The notes: a model not told the origin generated them from the sequence alone. Shown: positions 15,084 to 24,150, numbered from the stretch's first letter. The stretch is DNA of 64,000 nt from Methyloceanibacter methanicus (GCF_001723285.1 NZ_LPWG01000014.1:248001-312000), one strand, 5' to 3'. Program-made: numbers and translations.

Positions 15084-17813
15084 TTAGCTGAAATACCAGC
15101 CCGGCTTACGACCACCTGATTTGACCTGCTCGCCAAGCGCAAACCTGGTCAGCTTATCGGCAACGTCACGCGGCGCGATCAGGCCACGGAACGTCTCACC
15201 GCCAATGGTCAGATCGAGCCGAGTCGTAGCGCCATCGCCCCGTTCCGAACCTCCGGACCGCAACGCATCCGCCACGACCCGGAACGGATCAGACTGTCCC
15301 GTCACGAGGCCACCAGATGCGAAGCCCTGGACCAGATCATGCACCGGGACCCGCACCGGACCACCGGCGCTAAACCCGTTCACAAGATCACGGAGCGCCG
15401 CTACAGGGACTCGCATGTTGTTCAGTGCGGCGAAGAAGGAAGACCCGTACCGGCGCACCGCTGCGGCTCTGATCACCCATTCCCCGGTGCTGAGCCAGGC
15501 CGGAACGGAGTCCGACGTTGAGGTGCCCGCACCGAAGACCGGACCGCCCCTGGCGTAACCCGAACCTCCCGATCCGCCAGAGTTGACCCTGGCGATCTCG
15601 TTGGCAGCGGCGGCGGCCCGTGCCGCGACACGATCCAGGGTGGCAATGATCTGACCCAGGCCCGACAGGATCGACGACACCGCCTCAGCGAACCCGTCAT
15701 CCATCGCGTCCCAAAGCCCGGCCGTGGCCGACCTAACGCCTTGCAGGGCCGTCCTGATCTGGGCCGTGCTCGCGTTCGCCTGGGACGTGACGGATTGGAA
15801 CGCGCCCTGCGCAGCACTGACCAGGGAGCTAAACGTCGATGCGAAGTCGAAGCTCAGCGCAGAGCCGATCTGTTCCGCCCCTACCGCCACGATTTTCGTG
15901 GTCTGATCGAACGCTTCCTGGGCAGCGATGGGGAGCGATCCCAGCAAGGCGCTGAAATCGATCTGCGTGAAATACTCTTGAAGCGTTCCGGCCAGGCCGG
16001 AGAGAGTCGTGGTCAGTTGAGACGCGCCACCCGCAACGGCGTCATAGACCTGAGCGAATGCCTGACCTGCGGACCGGGACAGACCCGAGAAGTCAATCGC
16101 ATCTATCGCGCTCCGAATACTGTTCACGGCCCCCGTGATCTGGTCCGATTCGGTCCGGGCCGTTGCGCCTGTTCTGCGGAACTCTTCGTCGAGGACGCTG
16201 ATCGAGCCCGACTTGTTGCCGAACTTCTCGCCGAGCAACGAAAAGGCGTTACTGGCCTTGCTCACCGAATCGGAAAGGACGGATACGGACTGCTGTCCTG
16301 TTGCGGCCAATTGTTCGAACGAGTTCTTGACCCGCCCGACCGAGTCCTGGGCCTTGTCCCCCATCACGGCCAGAGCCGTGCTGGCCTGATCCGACGTTCC
16401 GGCGAACCTACGGATCGCACCAGCCACACCATCCAGGGCGCGACCCGCACCGGACAGCACACCGAGGAAGCTTGAAATGCCGGTCACGTCGAAGGCGCGA
16501 AGCGCTTCTCCGAGCCCCTTGATCCCAGCGATACTTCCGACCAGGGCACGGAACGCGCCGGTCAGAGCAGCAGCCACGTTCAGCACGCCGCCGAGCGCAT
16601 CGATGACCGGGCCGGTGAACTGAACCACCACGGAACGAGTGACACGGACCAGATCGGCCAGGGTCTCCGCCATGGCGGTGAAGGCGGGCAGAACAGCGTT
16701 GCCAATCGAAGCGCCGACACCCTCCAACGACTTACCGAGTTCAAGGGTCGCGGCGGTGAAGTCCTTTGCGATCTTTCCGGTGATCTCGTCGATCCCGCGA
16801 CCCTGGTCCTTGAGTGCCGTGACGTACTCCCCGAGACCGTTCTTCATCTCGTCTACGGCGGGAAGAATGGACCGGCCCACGTCCTCACCGAACGCGGTCA
16901 TCGCGATCCGGGCCTGTTCCGAGGCGTCGGGGATCGCGGCGAGTCGCTGGGCGAATTCGTCGAACAGATCGACGGGCCGCTTGAGTTTGCCCTCCGTGTC
17001 CCGGAGCGACACGCCGAGTTCTTTCAGGCCAGCCACGGCGCGCTTATTCCCAGAGCCGATCTGGGCAATCGCCGAGGTGAGCGCACCGACCGGCACCCCG
17101 GCCAGTTCGGCCACGTCGCTCAGGGCTTGAAACTCATTGGCCGTTGCACCGATCTCAGCGCCGCCCGCCTTCATGGCTTCCGTATTCGCGGCCGTACCCT
17201 TGGCAACGGCAAGGAGCGCCGTTCCGATCCCGGTCGCCACCACGGCGAGACCGGCCAGGGCGGCCCCGGCCGCCGATGCTACGGGACCAAGCCTGCCCAA
17301 CGCGGCGCTCAGCTCTTTCACGCCGAGCGCAGCGTCACCGATCCCGGCCCACGAGCCAAGAACCTGGAACACCTTAAGGATGTCTGGTGCTGCGGCACTA
17401 GCACTGGCGCGCAAATCGCCGAACGATTGAACAACCGACGCAACGCCACTCGCCACGCCACTGAACGCACCGGCGGTGAGCCGGTCAAGAGCCTGGAACA
17501 GCGGTCCGAACGCACCTGATACGCCCTCACCGATCCCAGACACGAACGCGTCACCGATCCCGGTCAGAGCGCCACTAAGTTCCTGTGATGCCGTAACACC
17601 GGAACGGACCTGATCGGCAAAGCCTTCCAGAGCCGCACGGCTCCCCGCAAGACCAGCCTCGACTCTTTCCTGCGCATCGGCGGCGGCACCGGCCGCCTCG
17701 GCCAAAGCGTCGAACGCTTCACGGCCAGCCTCACCAATCGCATCGACCTGCTCAGCGGCACTCTTCGCGCCTTCGATTATGACTCGGGAGATAATGTCGT
17801 TGTCGTTGGCCAT
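15084..17813 (-). CDS. Phage tail tape measure protein
   Basis: 909 residues with the composition of tape measures of long-tailed phages: almost entirely Ala/Gly/Ser-rich helices, predicted coiled-coil at the N-terminus (IISRVIIEGAKSAAEQVDAI), hydrophobic segments at about 90-230 and 370-450, and the typical C-terminal Gly-rich block starting near residue 752 (GYARGGPVFGAGTSTSDSVP then AWLSTGEWVIRAAAVRR). Tape measures set tail length and help DNA exit the tail. It directly follows a gp10-like gene (6-base gap) and a chaperone-like gene, the normal tail order. In most phages distal tail and tip genes come next; here there is only a non-coding gap and a 78-residue unknown. Confidence 0.85.
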   Translation of the reverse strand: MANDNDIISRVIIEGAKSAAEQVDAIGEAGREAFDALAEAAGAAADAQERVEAGLAGSRAALEGFADQVRSGVTASQELSGALTGIGDAFVSGIGEGVSGAFGPLFQALDRLTAGAFSGVASGVASVVQSFGDLRASASAAAPDILKVFQVLGSWAGIGDAALGVKELSAALGRLGPVASAAGAALAGLAVVATGIGTALLAVAKGTAANTEAMKAGGAEIGATANEFQALSDVAELAGVPVGALTSAIAQIGSGNKRAVAGLKELGVSLRDTEGKLKRPVDLFDEFAQRLAAIPDASEQARIAMTAFGEDVGRSILPAVDEMKNGLGEYVTALKDQGRGIDEITGKIAKDFTAATLELGKSLEGVGASIGNAVLPAFTAMAETLADLVRVTRSVVVQFTGPVIDALGGVLNVAAALTGAFRALVGSIAGIKGLGEALRAFDVTGISSFLGVLSGAGRALDGVAGAIRRFAGTSDQASTALAVMGDKAQDSVGRVKNSFEQLAATGQQSVSVLSDSVSKASNAFSLLGEKFGNKSGSISVLDEEFRRTGATARTESDQITGAVNSIRSAIDAIDFSGLSRSAGQAFAQVYDAVAGGASQLTTTLSGLAGTLQEYFTQIDFSALLGSLPIAAQEAFDQTTKIVAVGAEQIGSALSFDFASTFSSLVSAAQGAFQSVTSQANASTAQIRTALQGVRSATAGLWDAMDDGFAEAVSSILSGLGQIIATLDRVAARAAAAANEIARVNSGGSGGSGYARGGPVFGAGTSTSDSVPAWLSTGEWVIRAAAVRRYGSSFFAALNNMRVPVAALRDLVNGFSAGGPVRVPVHDLVQGFASGGLVTGQSDPFRVVADALRSGGSERGDGATTRLDLTIGGETFRGLIAPRDVADKLTRFALGEQVKSGGRKPGWYFS

Positions 17814-17819
17814 GTCGTT

Positions 17820-18362
17820 TTATCCCTTAAGCGAACGATACACTCGGTAATAGATGTCTTTCACGCGACGCCCCACGCTGCGACACGTCTCGCGGATGTG
17901 GAACTTCTGGGGAATGTCGACGCTTTCCTTGCCGAAATACTTCGGCTCACCGGTACTGCGCGACAAGAGCAGCGGAGCCTTGCCGGTACGATCTACACGG
18001 AACAATCCGCCCGGGTAGTCGCGAGCCATGACGTTACGTGCATCGCTCGCGAACCCAAGCGGAATCCAGAGCAAGGGCTTGCCCTTAATCTTTCCGCCAT
18101 ACTCGAAAATCTTGAAGTAGGGGATTGTCGAATAGACCGTGACGACGCCACGGGACTGGTTCACTTCGGTGTCGGCCCGCAACGAGGCAGGCCAGCGAGT
18201 CCCCCAGTTTCCCGGAGCACTCGTGATGTCACGGCGGCCCTCCTTAACGACGACACGCGCAGCCTCAGTCGTGGTACCCCGAACGGCCCGCGTGATGCGG
18301 TCCTTGATCGAAGCCATGGCATCATCGGCACCGCGCACCTTTTTGAAGCGAACCCGGGCCAT
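17820..18362 (-). CDS. Phage tail completion protein, HK97 gp10/DUF6441-like
   Basis: 180 residues, basic. The central motif (YSTIPYFKIFEYGGKIKGKP then LLWIPLGFAS) is characteristic of minor tail/tail-completion proteins in which a Gly-rich EYGG-x-I-KGKP-x-LWIP strand pair recurs. Such proteins sit at the head-tail joint or tail terminator. It is six bases upstream of the tape-measure gene, so probably co-transcribed. Family assignment is by recall of the motif. Confidence 0.6.
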   Translation of the reverse strand: MARVRFKKVRGADDAMASIKDRITRAVRGTTTEAARVVVKEGRRDITSAPGNWGTRWPASLRADTEVNQSRGVVTVYSTIPYFKIFEYGGKIKGKPLLWIPLGFASDARNVMARDYPGGLFRVDRTGKAPLLLSRSTGEPKYFGKESVDIPQKFHIRETCRSVGRRVKDIYYRVYRSLKG

Positions 18363-18363
18363 C

Positions 18364-18584
18364 CTATTTTTCCGTTGCGCCGTGAAGCGCGTCCCGCGCG
18401 TGTCGTCGAATCATTTCTAGCTGCACCTCAACACACAAAAGCGCGACCCCATTGCCGGTGCGAGCCTTATCAAGGACGCGTTGCGCCCGGGCCGCGCCTT
18501 CCTCGATCCGGGACAGCGCCTCGGCTAACGGGCCCGACTCGACTGGGGGGGGGTCGCGTCGGGGCCCTGGTCCGGCGCGATCAC
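18364..18584 (-). CDS. Small tail-region protein interrupted at a nine-C run
   Basis: GTG 18584 overlaps the stop of the upstream gene (GTGA). The frame starts MIAPDQGPDATPP, reaches a run of nine C (plus-strand G run 18545-18553), and only in the next frame continues as ESGPLAEALSRIEEGAARAQ and RVLDKARTGNGVALLCVEVQ to TAG at 18364. The 221-base span is one short of 74 codons, so ten C would restore a 73-residue protein. Its place between chaperone-like and gp10-like genes suggests a small tail protein. Homopolymer length error, true phase-variable tract and transcriptional slippage are all possible. Confidence 0.5.
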
Positions 18585-18990
18585 GAGAGGGACCGCGCCG
18601 GATCGTCGGCGATGCGGGTGCCGACGTTCTGGAAAAATGTGGTCAGGCTCGTCGCAAAGGCGTCGAAGCCTTGAGGAAATGTCGTGTCGAGAATGGCCTC
18701 GATGATTTCCCATTGCTCCCCGACGCCGAGACTGCGGGCGTCCCGGATCGCATCGGCATCACCTGCCCTGCCGCACCCCGCCGCAATCGTCGCGGCGATA
18801 CGTCCGGGAGAACGTCGCGGATATCATCGAAACCGACCTTCTCACCGCGCGTCACGATCACCTCACGGAGCAGATCGAATCGAGCGAGCAGATCGGCGAC
18901 GTGATCAGCCGAAACTCCCGTGATCGCGAGTTCGGCCCCGCGAATCGTCACGACCCGTTTCGGCACGTCACCATCGAAAAGTCCGGCCAT
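18581..18990 (-). CDS. Probable tail assembly chaperone (frame shift inside)
   Basis: ATG 18990 opens MAGLFDGDVPKRVVTIRGAE and continues to about residue 58 (GFDDIRDVLPDV). From there the other frame reads IAATIAAGCGRAGDADAIRD and WEIIEAILDTTFPQGFDAFA to TGA at 18581-18583, while the original frame degenerates and stops at 18643. The 410-base span is one base short of 137 codons. Tail chaperones ahead of tape-measure genes often use programmed -1 frameshifting, but the overlap window 18797-18832 has no XXXYYYZ slippery heptamer, so a one-base deletion is at least as likely. The role would be to hold the tape measure before tail tube assembly. Confidence 0.55.
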
Positions 18991-19181
18991 TTCAAATCCT
19001 TCCTCACTGTTTAGGGGCGGTGCGGGACGCCAACCCAAGCAAGAGATCACAGAAACGTCCCGCACCGTCACGGCACGAGCCTTACCGGCCCGAACCGATC
19101 TCAATGTCATGCGGGGGCGCGGCCGACACCTGGCAAGATGAGAAGCCATAAAACCACACCCCCGCCGGGGCCGGTCCCGCA

Positions 19182-20096
19182 TTAACGGGGCCGACCAACT
19201 TCAAGGCCAAGCACGGCGCGCGGATCAGCGTCGCGACGCCGCGTCACGTTGTGACCCTGCGCCAGTGCCGCGCATATCGTCGCCTCTTCGTCCCGCTCGG
19301 CCGTGAGGATTTCAACGTCGAGTTCGGCGAGCCGCGCGTTTCGCTCGACACTGGTCAGGGTGTCCTTTCCTTCGAGCGCGGCATCGATGTCGGCGGTGAG
19401 CTTCTCCACCACATCGCTTTGGCGGAACCAACACATGAACGAAAACAAGGCCTCGACCTCGTTCTTAAAACTACGGCCTCGGTCGGACCGTAGTCGTGGT
19501 TCGCCGGGGATAACCGTATGAAGCCCGTACGGCACGCCCTGTGCCGCTCTGGCCAAAACGTGCTCCTTGGCCCGCGCGACAAGTTCCTCCCGGCTCAACG
19601 GTGAATCTCCGACCTCGGCACGGGCCCGTTTCAGCGCCGCGATCTCGTCGCGGATCACAGCGACTCGCCGGACCGGATCGGAGCCAGCTTTGGGAACCGG
19701 GCCCGGCACGGCGCGGATTTCCGTGCCCGGCTTCACCATGTTCAAGAACCCCTTCGTCAACTGATGAATGCTTTTGATGTGGTGCGCCTGCTCGACACGT
19801 TCGTCGCGGATTTGCTCTGCAATCTCAACCTCGGCTCGGATCGAATCGCGCGTCTCCGGGGTTAGTCGAGGATCGGCAAGCGTGTCGCTCAGCGTGCGGA
19901 CCTTCGCCGCCATGTTTTGAGCGAGGGTCTGCGAGTCGGTCATGGCCTGCCTAAGCTCGGCTAACTTAAGTTCTACGGCGCGCGGCAACTTGGGCGCCAG
20001 CGTTACGGTCTTCGGGGCAGGTGCTGGTGCCGGTGCCGGTGCTGTTTCGGCCTTATCGATTATCGTTTCTGTCATCGTCATCGTCTTCTCCGTCAC
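19182..20096 (-). CDS. Hypothetical coiled-coil protein in integrated element
   Basis: 304 residues, no recognised domain. After a short APAPAPAPAPK linker (residues 18-28) the protein is predominantly helical, with coiled-coil-like stretches at about 40-110 (ELRQAMTDSQTLAQNMAAKV; AEVEIAEQIRDERVEQAHHI) and 150-190. No membrane segment or signal peptide. It lies upstream of the tail module on the same strand and is separated from it by about 190 bases. It might be structural or scaffolding, but nothing in the sequence proves this. Confidence 0.6.
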   Translation of the reverse strand: MTEKTMTMTETIIDKAETAPAPAPAPAPKTVTLAPKLPRAVELKLAELRQAMTDSQTLAQNMAAKVRTLSDTLADPRLTPETRDSIRAEVEIAEQIRDERVEQAHHIKSIHQLTKGFLNMVKPGTEIRAVPGPVPKAGSDPVRRVAVIRDEIAALKRARAEVGDSPLSREELVARAKEHVLARAAQGVPYGLHTVIPGEPRLRSDRGRSFKNEVEALFSFMCWFRQSDVVEKLTADIDAALEGKDTLTSVERNARLAELDVEILTAERDEEATICAALAQGHNVTRRRDADPRAVLGLEVGRPR

Positions 20097-20116
20097 GTGG
20101 GTTGAGGGGGGACGCG

Positions 20117-20506
20117 CTACGCGGCGCGGGGCTTCTTGTGCGCGTTGCGCAGGCGTTCGCAGTATTGATCGTAGGCGTCGCGACGCTTCTTGATCCCGTC
20201 CTCCAGGTTCCGGTCCGCGACCCGAGTCGCGCCGGGCCGCGCCGGGCCGGGCTCGCCCGTGGCGGTGCCGGGTTTCTTCTTGTGGGCGTCACGGAGACGC
20301 TGGCACATCGCGTCATAAGCCTCTTGACGCTTCTTGATCCCGTCTTCGATCCTCTGATCCGCTGCATCGCGGTAGAGTTCGCCAGGCGAGGTCATCGCCA
20401 CCGATTTTTGAAATCCGTCGCACATCATCAGAGGGACCCGGATCGATTCGCCGTCCGGAACCGGCTCCGGGGCGCGGCGCGCGCGCTTCTTTTTGTCAGT
20501 TCTCAT
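20117..20506 (-). CDS. Hypothetical basic protein with a duplicated 26-residue motif
   Basis: 129 residues, very basic ends (MRTDKKKRARRAPEP and AHKKPRAA). It contains two near-identical helical units, RIEDGIKKRQEAYDAMCQRL and NLEDGIKKRRDAYDQYCERL, each followed by R-[DN]-AHKK, separated by a Gly/Pro/Ala linker. Each unit keeps one Cys. The duplication suggests two copies of a protein- or nucleic-acid-binding helix. It overlaps the end of the upstream gene by 11 bases. No family recognised. Confidence 0.55.
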   Translation of the reverse strand: MRTDKKKRARRAPEPVPDGESIRVPLMMCDGFQKSVAMTSPGELYRDAADQRIEDGIKKRQEAYDAMCQRLRDAHKKKPGTATGEPGPARPGATRVADRNLEDGIKKRRDAYDQYCERLRNAHKKPRAA

Positions 20507-21059
20507 TTTCGTGTTCTCCTATTTTTCCAAGTCTTGAGTCCTCGCCCACCTCCCGGGCAAAGGTTCCGTCGTCACCCTCGATCAGATCGACCCCGGCCTT
20601 GAGGGCGAGCCCGTACAAGACATCAAGCTCGTCCGCGTTCAGCCGGGACAGGTCCCAAAAGTGCCGGGGCTCATCGCCGTCACCGTCACCGTCACGGTCA
20701 CCGACATACGCGCCGTTTCTCGCGAGAAGGCCCAATCCTTGAAGAAGCCGGTTCTGAGCCATCGAGGATCGAGCGAAACTTTCAGGGTCAAGCACCGCAC
20801 CCTCGACGAGTCGCTCCTCGGAATCTTCGAGACTCATCGAAAGGGCCGCGACGCGCCGAACGGATTGCTTTTTTGCCTCGCTGAGCGACGCGAACCCGCC
20901 GAGGGGCCGCGACACCTCATCGATCAGGTCGCGGAACCTGCGGAGCCTCCCCTTGTTCTTCGGGGGACGCCGGAACAGACGCGATCCGTTCGTCACGGCT
21001 GATCTCGTCACACGCGGTTTCACTTTGTCCGTACTCTGCGTATCGATATTCGTCACCAT
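20496..21059 (-). CDS. Hypothetical protein, weakly terminase-small-subunit-like
   Basis: 187 residues from ATG 21059 (TTG 21068 is also in frame). The block SRLFRRPPKNKGRLRRFRDL, then SLSEAKKQSVRRVAALSMSL and MAQNRLLQGLGLLARNGAYV, resembles small proteins of alphaproteobacterial prophages that occupy the terminase small-subunit position, where the pattern is G-S-x-L, RR-x-RD, LSEA-x-K, VRRAA. That is a weak, remembered similarity. An Asp/Gly repeat (DRDGDGDGDEP) follows. If it is a small terminase, its large partner is missing from the element and would have to come from a helper phage. Confidence 0.5.
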   Translation of the reverse strand: MVTNIDTQSTDKVKPRVTRSAVTNGSRLFRRPPKNKGRLRRFRDLIDEVSRPLGGFASLSEAKKQSVRRVAALSMSLEDSEERLVEGAVLDPESFARSSMAQNRLLQGLGLLARNGAYVGDRDGDGDGDEPRHFWDLSRLNADELDVLYGLALKAGVDLIEGDDGTFAREVGEDSRLGKIGEHENEN

Positions 21060-21772
21060 GCCGATCAATAGACTCGCTTCGTTCCGCGTCGTAAATGGTC
21101 AGGTCCAGCGAATGCACAGCTAGCCCGGGGCAAACGTTGGGCAGCAGGCCAGCGCGGATCGACCTGATAGCCCCGGATCGAGTCCGGAACTACCCAAGAA
21201 AACCTGCGATTTTTTACGGGGTTTTTGGGCCAGATACGGTTGTGGACCGTCTGGTCGTGGCATCGGTGCGCAGCGCCGAAAAAATATGCCGTAGACGGAG
21301 GACAAAGAATCCGTACCCGCCGGATCGATTCCTGCCGGGCACAACCCGATCCGGTTCCGAACCGAAAACGACACCCACCCTGAGACGGAAATCTAAAATC
21401 CGTGATGCCGTTTCGGTGGGGCCGGGTCCCCAGACCAGCCCAACGACCGTTCCGTCGCTCCTGGGGCAGCTCTGGCCGCAACAGCGCCTGCCGTGTTCCG
21501 ACACGTGACCCAGGCACAGTGCCACGCCTCGACACCGTTCAGATACGGAACCGGTTCGGGGCGTTCCTTCGTTCCACAGACTCCACCATCCGCTTCTGAG
21601 TCAGGTTCCGCCCTGACGGCGGGCGTGTCGGGCCAAGTGGCCCGCCCCGCGTCGCTCTCGTTTCGATTCGTGATCTGTCCCGTGACCGGCCCGGCCACCT
21701 GGTCCGATGCGTCACCCGCACCAGCGCCCCTCGGGGCGCACCGCCCCACCCACCCACCTGGTACAATGTACA
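21060..21772. other. Non-coding region left of the iterons
   Basis: About 710 bases with open frames on both strands but no consistent coding signal, no ribosome sites at their starts and no recognised product. It includes a locally T-rich stretch (TTTTTTACGGGGTTTTTGGG near 21210-21231). Its place between the iterons and the late genes would suit a replication origin, packaging site or late promoter region; no specific motif proves any of these. Confidence 0.4.
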
Positions 21773-21933
21773 TGTGTCCTTGTGATCGGACTGGGGGGAA
21801 TCGGTTTTATTGAGGAATTTCGAATTTGCGTCCTTCTCATCGGACTGGGACTTTCGTTGCGTCCTTCTCATCGGACTTCTGCGTCCTTCTCATCGGACTC
21901 AAGACTTAGCGTTTGCGTCCTTCTCATCGGACT
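21773..21933. repeat. Five 20-bp iteron-like direct repeats
   Basis: Four identical copies of TGCGTCCTTCTCATCGGACT lie at 21827-21846, 21858-21877, 21880-21899 and 21914-21933, with a three-mismatch copy at 21773-21792. Start-to-start spacings are 54, 31, 22 and 34 bases, so they are direct repeats with irregular spacing. Copy 4 overlaps the end of the winged-helix gene and encodes part of its SQSDEKDA tail. The arrangement resembles initiator-binding iterons beside a replication gene. Confidence 0.75.
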
Positions 21934-22303
21934 GGGACATCGATTCTCGTTGGGGGAAATTTTGGTTCGGAAGATCGCCTGACACGTCGCAACGATGGAA
22001 CGTGAGCCGCCATTCCGTCGCCCTCCGGCCGCGCCACACGCCGACCTTCATCGGTACGACAAGCCCGGCGTCATCCAACTCACGCATCGCACGGGACGCG
22101 GTGTCTTTGGTGCAGCCCAGTTCGTAGGCGAGTTCGCGAACCCCGAGCCCGATCATGCCGTTATTGATTCCGGTGTATCGGTCGAGGACCTCAATGAGGG
22201 CGGAACGCGCGACGGCTGAGAGTCCGTGATACGCCTCAGACCTCTTGACGTTGCGGTAGATCATTAAGAACTGCCGACCACCTTTTGATCGAGGCCTACC
22301 CAT
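21899..22303 (-). CDS. Winged-helix DNA-binding protein, candidate replication initiator or regulator
   Basis: 134 residues. Residues 20-100 form a winged helix: SAVARSALIEVLDRYTGINN, then the helix-turn-helix VRELAYELGCTKDTASRAMR and the wing AGLVVPMKVGVWRGRRATEW. Similar short proteins occur next to helicases in alphaproteobacterial mobile elements. The gene overlaps the helicase stop by 8 bases, and its 3' end runs into the iteron array, so it is a good candidate for the protein that binds those repeats. Initiator versus transcriptional regulator cannot be decided from sequence. Confidence 0.65.
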   Translation of the reverse strand: MGRPRSKGGRQFLMIYRNVKRSEAYHGLSAVARSALIEVLDRYTGINNGMIGLGVRELAYELGCTKDTASRAMRELDDAGLVVPMKVGVWRGRRATEWRLTFHRCDVSGDLPNQNFPQRESMSQSDEKDANAKS

Positions 22304-23837
22304 TTGCTAGGCCCCGCTTGTATCTGAGCTGACCCGCCCTGATCCAGGCCAGGACCTCGGGGCTGGGGGGAGCGGGTTCGACGGTGCGGCGCGGCGGCCA
22401 GGTCCCGAACTTTTCCTTATATTTGTGCCCGATCCAGCCCGGCTTATAGCCACGGCGATCCGCGACCCAAGTCAGGGCGGCGTGCCACTCTGCCTTCTCC
22501 TCGGGGCTGGCCCGACGCGCCGCTGCTCCGACCCGGACAAGATCGCCGTCGCGGTTCGTGACCTGTTCGGCGCGACGGGTCGGCAGGAATCCACACTCCG
22601 GACAGGGCTTCCCTCCGGTCCGTACAGCGCCGCAACTCGTGCAGGTCAGTAGGGCCCGGTCGGATCGGTTACGTTGCTCCTGGACCCGCGAAACGGCTCT
22701 GTGGTCCGGTCCAAGACTCCACTTGATGGGATCGCTGGGCAGGCCGTGACTGAACACGGCCCCTGAATGATCCAAAACGATTGCATCCGTTTTCCCCGGT
22801 GCGGGCCGAAGCACCCGGCCAACCATTTGCCGGTACAGCCCGAGCGACTTTGTGGGCCGGGCCAGGACGCAGCACGACACTTCGGGGCAGTCCCAGCCTT
22901 CCGTGAGCACGGCGCAGTTCGTCACGGCTTCGATCCGACCGTCGCGAAGCGCACCGACGATTTCGTCCCGTTCCGGTTTCGGCGTTGCGCCGTCAAGGTG
23001 GCAGGCCCGCACCCCGGCCCTAACGAATTCGTCGCGCAAATGAATCGAGTGCCCCACAGACGTGGCGAACACGACCGTCCCGCGCCGCTCCGCGAGCCGG
23101 AGCCATTGCTGGACCACATCGCCGATCAGGTCGGGCCGATCTACGCGAGCCGCGAGCTGGGACTCAACGTAATCACCCCCTCGCGTCTTAACGCCTTTCA
23201 GGTCGGGCCGGGCCGGGGCGAAGACTCGGGCCGGAACAAGGTGGCCGTCGCGAACAAGTTCGTGGACCTGTGGGCACTCCACCAGCGCATCGAACGTGCC
23301 GCCCAGGCCACGGCCGTCCCGGCGGCACGGCGTGGCGGTCAGTCCGATAATGGTGGCGTCGGGGTAGGACGCGATGAGGCGCTGATAAGTCCTCGCCGTG
23401 ACGTGGTGCGCCTCGTCGATAAAGACGAAATCTGCGGGTGGCAGGTCAGCACTGCCCCGAACGCACCGAGCCCAAAGCGTTTGGACCGACGCGACCTGGA
23501 CCCGCCGGGTCGGGTTGCGCGGCTCGCCCGCCAGGATCACCCCAGCAAAAACGCCGAACCCGGCCAGGTGCTGCTGGGCCTGCAAGATCAATTCGCGGCG
23601 ATGCGCGAGGAAAAGGACGTGCCGGTCCGTGGCGCGCGCGATGATTTCCGAGGCGATTACCGTTTTTCCGGAGCCGGTCGGTGCAACGATCAAGGGCCTG
23701 GCGTGCCGTAGCGCCTCGTCGACAACGTACGACTGGTAGGGCCGAAGCCGAACCGTTCCGAAGGAATGGCCCGGATCGTCAGCCAACGGATCGGTGCGGC
23801 ATTGACAGCGCGGCTGGGGTGTTGGATGGTGGGTCAT
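22296..23837 (-). CDS. SF2 DEAH-type helicase with zinc ribbon
   Basis: 513 residues. Motif I is APTGSGKTVIASEI (about residues 52-65), motif II FIDEAHH, motif III GLTATPCRRDG, and the second RecA domain has VLTEGWDCPEV and YRQMVGRVLRPAP (arginine fingers of motif VI). A zinc ribbon (CTSCGAVRTGGKPCPECGFL) follows at about residues 405-424. This domain order is common in helicases of prophages and satellites and fits opening of the element's origin. It is upstream of and coupled to the winged-helix gene, with the iterons just beyond. Confidence 0.88.
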   Translation of the reverse strand: MTHHPTPQPRCQCRTDPLADDPGHSFGTVRLRPYQSYVVDEALRHARPLIVAPTGSGKTVIASEIIARATDRHVLFLAHRRELILQAQQHLAGFGVFAGVILAGEPRNPTRRVQVASVQTLWARCVRGSADLPPADFVFIDEAHHVTARTYQRLIASYPDATIIGLTATPCRRDGRGLGGTFDALVECPQVHELVRDGHLVPARVFAPARPDLKGVKTRGGDYVESQLAARVDRPDLIGDVVQQWLRLAERRGTVVFATSVGHSIHLRDEFVRAGVRACHLDGATPKPERDEIVGALRDGRIEAVTNCAVLTEGWDCPEVSCCVLARPTKSLGLYRQMVGRVLRPAPGKTDAIVLDHSGAVFSHGLPSDPIKWSLGPDHRAVSRVQEQRNRSDRALLTCTSCGAVRTGGKPCPECGFLPTRRAEQVTNRDGDLVRVGAAARRASPEEKAEWHAALTWVADRRGYKPGWIGHKYKEKFGTWPPRRTVEPAPPSPEVLAWIRAGQLRYKRGLANG

Positions 23838-23872
23838 TCGATGATCCCAAATCGAATTTCTTTTCCGTCAAA

Positions 23873-23910
23873 ACGGGCCCGGCAGCACCACTGCGGGGCC
23901 CGTTTTTTTT
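23873..23910. terminator. Bidirectional intrinsic terminator between AlpA-like and helicase genes
   Basis: ACGGGCCC and GGGCCCGT form an eight-base stem. On the plus strand it is followed by eight T (23903-23910), on the minus strand by TTTT. It would end transcription from the AlpA-like/integrase side before the helicase operon. Confidence 0.7.
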
Positions 23911-23916
23911 GCGCCG

Positions 23917-24150
23917 TCACGCCGCGTGGCCCTGTTCCGCATTGGCGTTGGCCTCGGCTTCGAGGCGGTCGAGGTAGGCCGCGATGGTGGAGCGACGCCA
24001 ATAAAGCTTCTTTTGCCCTGCAAGGTTGCGAAGCGGCTTCGGGAAGTCGGGGTCGTTCTTGAGCCGGGACCAGATCGTAGTCCTGCAAATCCCGAGAAGC
24101 CCCGAGACCTGCCGCAGCGAGAGGAGCTGCAAATCATCCGTACGCATCAT
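23917..24150 (-). CDS. AlpA-family excisionase/regulator
   Basis: 77 residues. It has the MerR-like AlpA fold: LLSLRQVSGLLGICRTTIWS helix-turn-helix, then PDFPKPLRNLAGQKKLYWRR, in which the YWRRSTIAAYLDR element is diagnostic. AlpA proteins act as excisionases or activators of integrase expression in P4-like elements. It lies two genes from the integrase and directly before a terminator. MM at the start leaves a choice between 24150 and 24147. Confidence 0.85.
   Translation of the reverse strand: MMRTDDLQLLSLRQVSGLLGICRTTIWSRLKNDPDFPKPLRNLAGQKKLYWRRSTIAAYLDRLEAEANANAEQGHAA

Noticed and set aside
21827..21933. CRISPR array
   Set aside because: The 20-bp repeats have spacings of only 2-14 bases, no unique spacers and no cas genes; they fit iterons.
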